A DNA stretch of 33,969 bases from a bacterium. GTDB lineage: Bacteria > Patescibacteriota > Minisyncoccia > Ryanbacterales > GWA2-47-10b. Positions 16,660 to 24,747 of the stretch are shown piece after piece; the first letter of the stretch is position 1; every line of letters starts with the position of its first letter. The stretch lies in the NCBI GenBank assembly GCA_027624915.1, contig JAQBTR010000009.1, forward strand, positions 1-33,969. The letters run 5' to 3'. The notes beneath the pieces were generated by a model. The model did no database searches and was not told the DNA's origin. It saw nothing but the letters and a program-made list of their open reading frames with translations. Made by a program: the position numbers and the translations under genes.

Positions 16660-17532
16660 GCACTTTGAAAAAAGTTTATAGACAAGGAGAGGGTCATAGC
16701 TGGACACATCAAGTCGAAGGGGCCCAGCCACCGTGTCGATGGTATGGAGCTTCGGCGCCGTCCGCCCTCTCCCCCTCGGGCCGCCACCCATTTGGCTGGC
16801 TACACCCGACCATAAATCCCTTGACGTGTCCGAGCGCTTGCGCTACGGTACACGTCGGACCTGAGGATCGTCCCGCTGGCGACCTCTACAAAAGCCCAGA
16901 TGGGCAAAGGAGCAAGTAAATGCATGACCCGCCGACCGGTCTGAGAGAAGAAATTGTAAGATACTGCTCGATCGTCACCTCGGCTCGCGGCCGGCCTACC
17001 TCGTCCTGACGAACGAGACCGGCGCCCGCGAAGTGATTGTCAACTGGTACCGCACCGCTCTGGTCGGTGTATGGACAGAGGGCTGACCACAAAAAGCAAA
17101 CACCAAGTGGAAAAAGGAGTTCCGATGATCCTCCACCGAATGCGGTTCGACCGTACCAAGGAGGCAGTACCGGAGCATCCACCGTAACTGGCTAGGCACA
17201 AGGCCTTGGAGCTGAGTGTCAATCAATGGTGAAACAAGCCGTATAAAGAAGCGGCGGAGAGGAAGGTGAAGATCCCCCACGAGACTGGGAAAGCTTGAAA
17301 AAATTCAAGCCCAACTGGAAACGTGGCATCCGCACTCGGGTACAAACCGAGCAACCCAATAAGTTAACTGTAGCGATAGCTGCAACTGAGGGTGAAGCGG
17401 AGGGGCTGGCCGCGTGGCTGCCGACCTCAAAGACCCCTACAAGCGTGCAGCGCACGCAGACCGACAGGGGCGGTCACCGAGCGGGGAGACGACGCGCATC
17501 AGCGCCGAGTCTCCCCGCTCATTTCTTTTTTT
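16660..17532 (+). ncRNA. Unidentified long structured RNA, about 870 nt
   Basis: A non-coding unit bounded by a consensus promoter and a strong terminator. It is much more GC-rich than its neighbours, and its reading frames are short, overlapping and domainless. Helices I can pair by eye include GGACACATCAAG (16702-16713) with CTTGACGTGTCC (16820-16831), CCAGCCA/TGGCTGG (16724-16730, 16793-16799), GGAGAGGG/CCCTCTCC (16686-16693, 16765-16772; crosses the first two, a possible pseudoknot), GCCC/GGGC (16894-16905), CGGTTCGACCG (17143-17153), GCTTGAA/TTCAAGC (17293-17310), CTCGG/CCGAG (17335-17351), GCGTGC/GCACGC (17443-17457), GACCG/CGGTC (17459-17475). I find none of the conserved blocks of RNase P RNA, tmRNA, SRP RNA, 6S RNA, rRNA or a group II domain V. 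It may be a new class or a divergent member of a known giant RNA class. Confidence 0.7.
17479..17532 (+). terminator. Main terminator of the structured RNA
   Basis: A perfect 12-bp GC-rich stem GAGCGGGGAGAC / GTCTCCCCGCTC with an 18-nt loop containing a further small stem, followed by ATTTCTTTTTTT. Confidence 0.92.
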
Positions 17533-17555
17533 ACAGCCATATTGGCTGTTTTTTG
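17533..17555 (+). terminator. Second, tandem terminator
   Basis: ACAGCCA TAT TGGCTGT followed by TTTTTG, directly after the first terminator. Tandem terminators suggest a heavily transcribed unit. Confidence 0.85.
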
Positions 17556-17574
17556 TTACAACGTATTAGACCTC

Positions 17575-17602
17575 TTTACAAAACCGGTCTATGTAGTATG
17601 GT
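17575..17602 (+). promoter_or_regulatory. Probable promoter of the lipoprotein gene at 17647
   Basis: TTTACA (17575-17580), 16 nt, TATGGT (17597-17602). The 5' UTR begins with a hairpin (TTTGC GACTT / AAGTC GCAAA, 17604-17631). Confidence 0.45.
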
Positions 17603-17646
17603 GTTTGCGGACTTGCCGATAAGTCGGCAAACGGATTGGAGAACAC

Positions 17647-18210
17647 GTGAAGAAAACAGTGGCGATTCTATTCGCACTTATTCTCGGATGTGGTGGAGGA
17701 GGTGGATCATCGGATGGCAACAACATGCCGCCGCCAGAGTCTACACCAACACCCGAACTCACTCTCGTCAGTGTCATCGATCATGGAGCTGGCTGGGACA
17801 TCGTCGATCAAGCAGATGACTGCACTCCAAGCTCTTACGGCGTAGAAGACGTTGGTGGTGTCATTGGATGGGCAGTTATCACCGACGACTGTCACTCAAT
17901 CACCGTTGAACAAAATACCGTCGAGTACGTGGATGGCGACGAAGACATCCATATCCGATTCTTTCATGACGACCTCTCCATCCCATTCGGGACGACGGGC
18001 GTACCGGAAGATCCGGTTGCTACCGTATGGATTTCAGTCAATGGCGTTGAAGTCTGGCGTACGCTCTACCCCATCCCAAGTGGATTTACGATCGATGAAA
18101 TCACGGTACAAGCACCACAGAGCTTTCAAGTCGGAAGCCCAATCCAAATACATGTCGAAAATCACGGCGACAACGAGTATGCACTACTCGAGGTTGGCGT
18201 ATACAGATAA
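17647..18210 (+). CDS. Small lipoprotein, probable beta-sandwich, unknown function
   Basis: 187 residues, GTG start with GGAGA 5 nt upstream. The signal MKKTVAILFALILGC ends in a lipobox, followed by five glycines and a Ser/Pro/Thr tether (to about residue 38). The remaining 150 residues are strand-rich with acidic turns (VEYVDGDEDIHIRFF, PVATVWISVNGVEVWRTLY, IQIHVENHGDNEYALLEVGV), like an Ig or carbohydrate-binding-type sandwich. No family recognised. The Cys-Gly5 tether matches the lipoprotein at 1835. Its third-codon positions look more GC-rich than those of neighbouring core genes, and it lies just downstream of the structured RNA, so the two may share a history. Confidence 0.7.
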   Translation: MKKTVAILFALILGCGGGGGSSDGNNMPPPESTPTPELTLVSVIDHGAGWDIVDQADDCTPSSYGVEDVGGVIGWAVITDDCHSITVEQNTVEYVDGDEDIHIRFFHDDLSIPFGTTGVPEDPVATVWISVNGVEVWRTLYPIPSGFTIDEITVQAPQSFQVGSPIQIHVENHGDNEYALLEVGVYR

Positions 18211-18239
18211 CCCCCCAGAGCAATACTCTGGGGGTTTTT
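18211..18239 (+). terminator. Terminator of the 17647 lipoprotein gene
   Basis: CCCCCCAGAG / CTCTGGGGG stem with a CAATA loop and TTTTTA, starting immediately after the stop codon. Confidence 0.92.
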
Positions 18240-18251
18240 ATATGCAAAAAC

Positions 18252-18338
18252 AAGACAAGTGTTATTTTTAAGCTTCTGACTGAGCGTTCCAGACTACAAC
18301 TCTATGGCTTAGGTCGCGCACAAAATAACACTTGTCTT
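18252..18338. repeat. Family-C hairpin, copy C2 (after rnhB)
   Basis: A perfect 17-bp stem AAGACAAGTGTTATTTT / AAAATAACACTTGTCTT enclosing a 53-nt apex (18269-18321). The apex is the same length as in copy C1 and aligns with it without gaps at 29 of 53 positions, including CTTCtGACTGA and GTCGcGCA, while the arms are unrelated. It starts 4 nt past the rnhB stop on the minus strand. Confidence 0.88.
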
Positions 18339-18342
18339 TGTC

Positions 18343-18909
18343 TTAAATAATTCTCGTACAAAACGACGCACGATGCATATCAGATAGTCCATGTTTTTTT
18401 ATGGCTTCCATATGTATCTTGGTCCCGTATCCTTTGTGACGAGCAAAACCATATTGAGGATACTTGGAATCTACCTCAACCATCATTCGGTCACGCGTTA
18501 CTTTTGCAACGACCGAAGCGGCCGCAATAAGTGGTTCTTTTTCATCACCCTTGATAATCGTGTATTGTTTATATTTTTTAGGAGCCATAAGACCTCCATC
18601 CAATAAAACAGTTGCAGTCTCCTCGTCCCATTTGGTCAAAAGATTTCTAATGGCACGCTTTGCAGTTTTGCTAATTCCTGTTTTATCGATTTCTTTATTT
18701 GAAATGCAAACTCGATAAAATGTCCCATGTTTTTTTATAAACCGAAACCACTCCTCACGTTTTTTTGGTGTGAGTTTTTTGGAATCGCGAATCCCCTTTA
18801 ATTGTTCATTGGTCAAGCCCGAAACGGCTGCCAAAACCATGGGTCCAGCCAGTGGTCCTCGCCCAACCTCATCAATACCTACAAATACGCGTTTTGCATT
18901 GCTCTGCAT
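18343..18909 (-). CDS. rnhB: Ribonuclease HII
   Basis: 188 residues. The catalytic motif GIDEVGRGPLAGP (Asp13, Glu14), IRDSKKLTPKKRE, the third carboxylate in LLDGG (Asp104) and the VVAKVTRDRMM helix (Asp140) are all present. The enzyme cuts the RNA strand of RNA-DNA hybrids and single ribonucleotides in DNA. Length is normal. It is transcribed divergently from dnaE across a large palindrome, and ends at hairpin C2. Confidence 0.96.
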   Translation of the reverse strand: MQSNAKRVFVGIDEVGRGPLAGPMVLAAVSGLTNEQLKGIRDSKKLTPKKREEWFRFIKKHGTFYRVCISNKEIDKTGISKTAKRAIRNLLTKWDEETATVLLDGGLMAPKKYKQYTIIKGDEKEPLIAAASVVAKVTRDRMMVEVDSKYPQYGFARHKGYGTKIHMEAIKKHGLSDMHRASFCTRII

Positions 18910-18915
18910 ATATTA

Positions 18916-19139
18916 AGCCTACTTCCAAATATCATTTCTATCAAAACCCCAAAATTTTAACTGTGACTTTGTTTCCCTGCGAAGAATTTCTCTGAGCAGT
19001 AGGAAACAAGAAATGCCCTTTGTGGTGCAACCTGTTAACATTTTATCACCAGATACTCCGTATATACATCTAAAATGTTAACTGCGTTTCGTCCAAAATT
19101 TAACCCTTTTGATTACAAAAGCACATTTGGAAATAGGCT
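18916..19139. repeat. Large palindrome between rnhB and dnaE, with a family-D stem
   Basis: Outer arms AGCCTACTTCCAAAT (18916-18930) and ATTTGGAAATAGGCT (19125-19139), followed inward by ATCAAAA / TTTTGAT. Inside lie the D stem TTGTTTCC/GGAAACAA (18969-18976, 19002-19009) and TTAACATTTTA/TAAAATGTTAA (about 19034-19082). The D stem and its flanks (GTGACTTT, CTTTGTGGTG) recur at 32585-32641. Confidence 0.78.
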
Positions 19140-19154
19140 CTTTTAAGGTAACAT
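19127..19154 (+). promoter_or_regulatory. Candidate dnaE promoter (leaderless)
   Basis: TTGGAA (19127-19132), 16 nt, TAACAT (19149-19154), 8 nt before the preferred ATG. Confidence 0.35.
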
Positions 19155-19162
19155 CAGTTTAT

Positions 19163-22100
19163 ATGAAGCCCAAGTTCGTCCACCTGCATACCCATAGTCA
19201 CTACTCACTCCTGGACGGCCTCTCCAAGATCGACGCGCTTGTAGATAAGGCTTTGGAGCTCGAAATGCCCGCGTTGGCTCTCACCGACCACGGCAACCTT
19301 TATGGTGCAATTGAGTTCTACCAAAAAGCCAAGAAAAAGGACCTCAAACCAATACTTGGAGTTGAGGCGTACGTGGCTCGTCGCGGACTCAAGGACCGAG
19401 TGCACGGAATTGATAACAAACGCTATCACTTAATCCTGCTCGCCAAAAATAATGCAGGTTGGAAAAACCTAATCAAACTTGTAACCATCTCGAACCTCGA
19501 AGGCTTCTATTATAAGCCGAGAATTGACCACGAAGTATTACGAAAACACTCGGAAGGAATTATCGCCCTTTCCGCTTGCATGGGTGGCGAAATACCGCGA
19601 GCACTTTTGTCGAGCGAACACGAACGTGCCGAAGAATTAGTAAACATCTATCAAGATATTTTTGGTAAGGAAAACTTTTATATAGAAATATCGCATCATC
19701 CAAATATCCCAAACCATGAAAAACTCATGGGTCAGCTCAAAGACTTAGCAAAGAAAATGGATGCGCCTCTGGTTGCAACTCAAGACATTCATTATACAAA
19801 CAAGGATGATGGTCCAGCACAAGACGTATTGATTGCGGTTCAGACAAACAGACGACTGGACGACGAAGATCGCCTCACCATGAAAAGCGATAACTACTCA
19901 TTCTCGACTGCCGAAGAAATGGAAGAGATATTTAAAGATGTACCCGAGGCCATAAGCAATACCATAAAAATTGCTGAGCAATGTAACGTAGATATCAAGC
20001 TTGGTGTAACTCAACTCCCGGAGTTTCCCTTGCCAGAGGGCAAAACCGCCGAAGCATATCTAGATGAACTCTCACACAAAAAACTTCTCGAACGTTATAA
20101 AAACCCAGACAAAGCCACAAAAGAACGGCTTGAGTATGAACTTGGAGTTATTGAAAAATCAGGATTTACTGAATACTTTTTGATTGTTCAAGACTTTATT
20201 AACTGGGCCAAAGAGCAAAAAATTGTGGTAGGTCCCGGTCGCGGATCTGGTGCGGGATCTATTGTGGCCTACGTGCTTGGTATTACAAACATTGATCCAA
20301 TACACTACAACCTTCTTTTTGAGCGTTTTATGAACCCGGAACGTATTAGCCCACCGGACTTTGATATTGATCTTGCTGATACCCGACGAGATGAAGTTAT
20401 TGATTATGTTGCAGAAAAGTATGGTCGTGACCATGTAGCTCAAATCATCACATTCGGAACAATGGCGGCTCGTGCAGCGATTAGAGATGCCGCTCGCGCA
20501 CTTGGCAAGCCGTTGGACCTCGCCGACAGACTTGCAAAAATGATTCCATTTAACCCGAACCAAGGGCACAAAGAAGACTACTTACAAGAGTGTCTAGAAA
20601 AGGTTCCGGAGTTCGCAGATATATACAAGAGTGAGACTGATGCGAAAGAAATTATTGATGCTGCCAAAAAACTAGAAGGAGTTGTACGCCATGCTTCCAC
20701 CCACGCTTGTGCCGTTGTGATTACCAAAGACCCATTGTCAGAACAAGTGCCACTCCAGTATGCAACGGGACGTGAAGAATCGGGAGATGCAAAAGAATCT
20801 ATTGTGACACAATTCGAAATGCATGCTATCGAAGACTTAGGTCTTTTGAAGGTGGACTTTCTTGGCCTATCGAACCTTTCAACAATTGAGGAAACTCTCA
20901 AGAGGATTAAAAAGCTACATAACAAAGAAATAGATATAGACACCATAGACATAGCAGATACAAAAACATACAAAACTCTAGCTGAGGGTCGTACAGTCGG
21001 TGTGTTCCAACTAGAAAGCGCTGGCATGACACGGTACTTAAAAGAGCTCAAGCCGACCGATATAGAGGACGTGATTGCTATGATTTCACTCTATCGCCCA
21101 GGAACGCTAGACGCTGGTATGATCCCTCATTATATAGATCGCAAGCATGGCAAAGAAGAAGTGGCTTACTTACACCCAAAACTTGAAACTGTTCTCAAAA
21201 ATACATATGGAATTATGATCTACCAAGAGCAGCTCATGCAGGCCGCACAAGCCTTGGCCGGGTTTACACTCCCTCAAGCAGACACGCTACGAAAAGCAGT
21301 TGGTAAAAAAATTAGAAAACTTTTAAACGAACAAAAAGAACGGCTCATAGCAGGGATCATAAAAGAGACTGGTTCGGAACGTGTAGCACAAGAATTTTGG
21401 ACGTTGGTCGAACCCTTCGCCAGGTACGGATTTAATCGTTCGCATGCCGCCGCCTATGCAACTATCGCCTACCAAACAGCATGGCTTAAGACGCATTACC
21501 CTACCGAATTTTTCTGTTCACTACTTAACTCGGCTGAAAAAAATATCGAGCGACTCGCCTTTCTCTTAGGGATTGCAATTGGTGAAGGCATCACCATCTT
21601 GCCACCCGATGTTAATGAATCGCGCGCAAGGTTTGCAGTTACCTCTGACAAAACAATCAGGTTTGGTCTCGCATCAATAAAAAACGTAGGGCACAATGTT
21701 GTATCGGCAATTATCGAAGAACGAGACAACGCCGGCAAATACGACACGGTAAGTAATTTCGTTGAACGTATCTGGTCCAAGGACCTTAATCGTCGTTCAC
21801 TCGATTCGCTTATCAAATCTGGGGCCATGGATATATTTGGCGAACGAAATAAGCTTTTGTTTAATCTCCAGACAATTATTGATCACTCCAAACACGCTCA
21901 TGCACAAGGACAAGACCAAGACTCACTTTTTGGCCTTATGGATGACAAGTCTTCCATCCCAGCGCTCCAACTCGATGTAACTGACTCTGCAACACAGGCT
22001 GAAAAACTAAAGTGGGAAAAAGAATTGTTGGGATTGTATGTATCTGGCCACCCTCTCGATAATCTTCAAGATATTTCTGCAAAAACAATCCCCATCAGGG

Positions 22101-22375
22101 ACCTCAAAGATGGCCGTGCGCGACGTAATGTGAAGGTGGTTTGTATGCTTGGCATGGTAAAGCGCATACTTACGAAAAAGGGAGAACCTATGGTATTCTT
22201 GAAAATACAGGACAAAACAGACGAAATCGAAGGTGTCGCCTTTCCCTCTATATATAAGACGCATGGCCACATGCTCGAGGCCGACAAATTTTACTTAATT
22301 ACCGGCAAAGTGAACGATCGAAATGGCGTACCAAGTTTCGTCTGCGACGACTTTCAAGTACTAGAGACTTCATGA
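19163..22375 (+). CDS. dnaE: DNA polymerase III alpha subunit
   Basis: 1,070 residues from the ATG at 19163. I prefer this to an in-frame start at 19109, which lies inside the palindrome and adds non-homologous residues. Domains in order: PHP (KFVHLHTHSHYSLLDG, ALTDHGNLYGAIEFY, ATQDIHYTN); polymerase palm with PGRGSGAGSIVAYVL and the catalytic acidic cluster PPDFDIDLAD (about 396-405); fingers and tandem helix-hairpin-helix (FNRSHAAAYATIAYQTAWLK); and a C-terminal OB domain (VKVVCMLGMVKRILTKKGEP). This is the replicative chain-elongating polymerase; the intact PHP histidines may support proofreading. Its TGA stop overlaps the ATG of the next gene by 4 nt, forming an operon with a membrane protein and thrS. 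Confidence 0.97.
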   Translation: MKPKFVHLHTHSHYSLLDGLSKIDALVDKALELEMPALALTDHGNLYGAIEFYQKAKKKDLKPILGVEAYVARRGLKDRVHGIDNKRYHLILLAKNNAGWKNLIKLVTISNLEGFYYKPRIDHEVLRKHSEGIIALSACMGGEIPRALLSSEHERAEELVNIYQDIFGKENFYIEISHHPNIPNHEKLMGQLKDLAKKMDAPLVATQDIHYTNKDDGPAQDVLIAVQTNRRLDDEDRLTMKSDNYSFSTAEEMEEIFKDVPEAISNTIKIAEQCNVDIKLGVTQLPEFPLPEGKTAEAYLDELSHKKLLERYKNPDKATKERLEYELGVIEKSGFTEYFLIVQDFINWAKEQKIVVGPGRGSGAGSIVAYVLGITNIDPIHYNLLFERFMNPERISPPDFDIDLADTRRDEVIDYVAEKYGRDHVAQIITFGTMAARAAIRDAARALGKPLDLADRLAKMIPFNPNQGHKEDYLQECLEKVPEFADIYKSETDAKEIIDAAKKLEGVVRHASTHACAVVITKDPLSEQVPLQYATGREESGDAKESIVTQFEMHAIEDLGLLKVDFLGLSNLSTIEETLKRIKKLHNKEIDIDTIDIADTKTYKTLAEGRTVGVFQLESAGMTRYLKELKPTDIEDVIAMISLYRPGTLDAGMIPHYIDRKHGKEEVAYLHPKLETVLKNTYGIMIYQEQLMQAAQALAGFTLPQADTLRKAVGKKIRKLLNEQKERLIAGIIKETGSERVAQEFWTLVEPFARYGFNRSHAAAYATIAYQTAWLKTHYPTEFFCSLLNSAEKNIERLAFLLGIAIGEGITILPPDVNESRARFAVTSDKTIRFGLASIKNVGHNVVSAIIEERDNAGKYDTVSNFVERIWSKDLNRRSLDSLIKSGAMDIFGERNKLLFNLQTIIDHSKHAHAQGQDQDSLFGLMDDKSSIPALQLDVTDSATQAEKLKWEKELLGLYVSGHPLDNLQDISAKTIPIRDLKDGRARRNVKVVCMLGMVKRILTKKGEPMVFLKIQDKTDEIEGVAFPSIYKTHGHMLEADKFYLITGKVNDRNGVPSFVCDDFQVLETS

Positions 22376-22713
22376 GTACAGCTACAAAAACTCTCATACT
22401 TATTTTTATCACTCTTGTCATGGGCTATATAAGCGCAAATATATCCTATTGTCCTGGAATAGATTTGACACAAGATCAAGGAATAGAGCCTTTTCTGGGG
22501 GCAACTAGTACTTTTGTATCATGCCGCAATGTTATTATACTTGCCTCTATACACGCAATTATAATATTTGTTTTTCAAGTTTTAGTTTTTGTGATCCTTA
22601 AACTATTTAAAATACAAAACGCATATATATACTCGATCATAATTGCCATTATCTTCTCCTTACTTATGCCAAAAATCAGCTCTTATATTTTAAATCTGCT
22701 TACATTGGGCTAA
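22372..22713 (+). CDS. Small membrane protein, unknown function
   Basis: 113 residues with three hydrophobic helices, near 5-24, 53-80 and 84-110. The loop between the first two carries two Cys (YCPGIDL and FVSCRN). No family recognised. The ATG overlaps the dnaE stop (ATGA), and thrS starts 4 nt after its stop, so it is translationally coupled inside a housekeeping operon. The codons are more AT-rich than those of its neighbours, as is common for hydrophobic proteins. Confidence 0.75.
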   Translation: MSTATKTLILIFITLVMGYISANISYCPGIDLTQDQGIEPFLGATSTFVSCRNVIILASIHAIIIFVFQVLVFVILKLFKIQNAYIYSIIIAIIFSLLMPKISSYILNLLTLG

Positions 22714-22717
22714 TAAA

Positions 22718-24457
22718 ATGTCAGACCACGAACCAACAAAACTCGAAAAAAAGCGACACTCACTCGCCCATCTTTTAGCTATGGCGGTTTTGAAGAAATA
22801 TCCTAACGCGAAACTTGGTATTGGCCCTACGATAGATAACGGATTTTATTACGACTTTGATATTGGTGGCGCGTTTAAAGATGGTGATATCAAAGAATTT
22901 CAAAAGACAGTCAAAAAACTCATAGGCCAAAAACTTGAGACTACGGGTAAGGAAGTTTCCGAAGAAGAGGCCAAAGAAATGTTTAAAGATCAGCCGTTCA
23001 AACTTGATCTTATCGATGAATATGCAAAAGAGGGCCGCACACTCACGGCTTACACGACTGGTGACTTTACAGACCTCTGTCGTGGAGGTCACGTTGATAA
23101 TACTTCCGAGATAGAAGCGGATGCTTTGAAGCTAACAACGATTGCCGGCGCCTATTGGCGTGGAGACGAAAAGAACGCACAACTACAACGAATCTATGGA
23201 ATCGCATTTGATACTCAAAAAGAACTCAAAGAATATGAGGCAATGCTGGTTGAGGCCAAAAAACGAGACCATCGTAAACTTGGTCGTGACTTAGACCTCT
23301 TTGTATTTTCAGAACTAATAGGCCCTGGGCTCCCTCTTTGGACACCAAAGGGAACGATTGTACGAAACTTGCTTGATAACAAAGTATGGGAAATGCGTAA
23401 GGCGCGTGGGTACATGCAAGTAGACATCCCCCACATCACCAAAAAAGACCTTTACGAAAAAAGTGGTCACTGGGAAAAGTTCTCCGATGAGCTGTTCCGT
23501 ATCAAAACTCGTGAGGACCATGAGTTTGCACTCAAACCAATGAACTGCCCGCATCACACTCAAATCTATGACAGAAAGCCTCATAGCTACAAAGAGCTTC
23601 CTGTACGTTATGCAAACACAACAAAAGTATACAGAGACGAGCAAACTGGTGAACTAGCTGGCCTCACACGCGTACGCTCTATCACTCAAGACGATGCTCA
23701 TGTCTTTTGTCGTACCAATCAAGCTCAGGACGAAATGGGCAAGATATGGGACATTATTGAAGAATTTTATGGACTCTTTGGTTTTGGGCTTCAGGTAAGA
23801 TTATCACTTCACGATCCCAAGGAGAGTGCAAAATACCTAGGGACCGAAGACTCTTGGGATTCTGCCGAAGGACAACTCCGTAGTCTAGTTAAAGCAAGAA
23901 AGGTAAATGCCGAAGAAGCTTTGGGTGAAGCCGCCATGTACGGACCAAAGATAGATTTTGTTGCAAAAGACTCTCTTGGACGAACATGGCAAGTAGCGAC
24001 CATCCAACTCGACCTTAACCAACCTGAGCGCTTTGACCTGAACTGCATCAATGAAAAAGGTGAGAAGGAACGTATTGTTATGATCCATGCGGCCATAATG
24101 GGTTCTATCGAGCGATTTATGGCAACGCTCATCGAACACCTTGGTGGCGCATTCCCCTACTGGTTAGCACCGGTTCAAGTTCGCATTCTTACAGTGAACG
24201 ATAAAGTGAGTGACTACGCACGAGAAGTTATGGCTGAACTTGAGAAAAATAATGTGCGTGTAGAAATCGACGAACGAAATGAATCTATCAACAAAAAAGT
24301 TCGCGAAGGTGATATTCAAAAAATCCCATACCTCATGGTACTTGGAGATAAGGAAGCAAAAGACAAAACAATAAGCGCTCGCTGTTGGCGTGATAAAGAA
24401 ACAAAATCTGGCACTCTAGAAAAATTCCTCACCGAAGCCGGATCATCTGACAAGTAG
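22718..24457 (+). CDS. thrS: Threonyl-tRNA synthetase lacking the TGS domain
   Basis: 579 residues. It begins directly at the editing domain (RHSLAHLLAMAVLKKYPNA, with the HxxxH motif, and CRGGHVDNT). The class II catalytic core follows: GLPLWTPKGTIVRNLL, the zinc-ligand region MNCPHH, FRDEQTGE-like YRDEQTGELAGL, and QLDLNQPERF. The anticodon-binding domain is at the C-terminus (YWLAPVQVRILTVND). The 60-65-residue N-terminal TGS domain of longer ThrRS is absent, as in several reduced genomes. It charges tRNA-Thr and hydrolyses Ser-tRNA-Thr. Last gene of the dnaE operon. Confidence 0.97.
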   Translation: MSDHEPTKLEKKRHSLAHLLAMAVLKKYPNAKLGIGPTIDNGFYYDFDIGGAFKDGDIKEFQKTVKKLIGQKLETTGKEVSEEEAKEMFKDQPFKLDLIDEYAKEGRTLTAYTTGDFTDLCRGGHVDNTSEIEADALKLTTIAGAYWRGDEKNAQLQRIYGIAFDTQKELKEYEAMLVEAKKRDHRKLGRDLDLFVFSELIGPGLPLWTPKGTIVRNLLDNKVWEMRKARGYMQVDIPHITKKDLYEKSGHWEKFSDELFRIKTREDHEFALKPMNCPHHTQIYDRKPHSYKELPVRYANTTKVYRDEQTGELAGLTRVRSITQDDAHVFCRTNQAQDEMGKIWDIIEEFYGLFGFGLQVRLSLHDPKESAKYLGTEDSWDSAEGQLRSLVKARKVNAEEALGEAAMYGPKIDFVAKDSLGRTWQVATIQLDLNQPERFDLNCINEKGEKERIVMIHAAIMGSIERFMATLIEHLGGAFPYWLAPVQVRILTVNDKVSDYAREVMAELEKNNVRVEIDERNESINKKVREGDIQKIPYLMVLGDKEAKDKTISARCWRDKETKSGTLEKFLTEAGSSDK

Positions 24458-24510
24458 ATTCTACCCAGTAAATAAGGTACCCTTGTGACACTATGATAGT
24501 TGTGATGCCG

Positions 24511-24663
24511 TTGTGCTTCTACTACGATATATCGTAGTAGAAGCACAATATCTAATTCGTCCAAAACAATTAACTATCATATATGATAGTTAGGGTTAAA
24601 TTCTTTATCTACAATTTTGCAACAAATTTCCTTAACTATGATACATCATAGTTAAGGAAATTT
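24511..24663. repeat. Cluster of three near-perfect palindromes after thrS
   Basis: A perfect 38-nt palindrome at 24511-24548 (TTGTGCTTCTACTACGATA and its complement), a perfect 22-nt one at 24571-24592 (TAACTATCATA and complement), and 19-nt arms with a 2-nt centre at 24624-24663 (AAATTTCCTTAACTATGAT). The element AACTATsATA recurs in the last two, and ACTATGATAGT occurs just before the first. None is followed by a clear T-tract. The rest of 24458-24720 shows no gene. Confidence 0.9.
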
Positions 24664-24720
24664 TAAAAGTATGAAATTTTTGATTTGTAATTATTCGTAA
24701 TGAATTATTTTAAAAAAAGA

Positions 24721-24747
24721 ACCCCCGGAATTCCGGGGGTTTTTATT
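24721..24747. terminator. Bidirectional terminator between thrS and LysM gene
   Basis: ACCCCCGGAATTCCGGGGGT, a self-complementary stem preceded by AAAAAAAGA and followed by TTTTATT. It overlaps the stop of the minus-strand gene. Confidence 0.9.

Noticed and set aside
16638-17455. Several overlapping open frames of 60-100 codons on both strands
   Set aside because: They lie in the GC-rich structured RNA region, overlap each other in several frames, lack ribosome-binding sites and have no protein-like composition.
16660-17532. RNase P RNA, tmRNA or group II intron as the identity of the long RNA
   Set aside because: No GAGGAAAGUC or ACAGAAA blocks, no tRNA-like T arm near the 3' end, and no domain V-like hairpin or GUGYG boundary could be found by eye. 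Covariance searches were not possible.
19109-19162. An upstream in-frame start for dnaE
   Set aside because: It falls inside the arm of the large palindrome and adds 18 residues not seen at the N-terminus of DnaE; MKPKFVHLHTHSHYSLLDG is the usual beginning.
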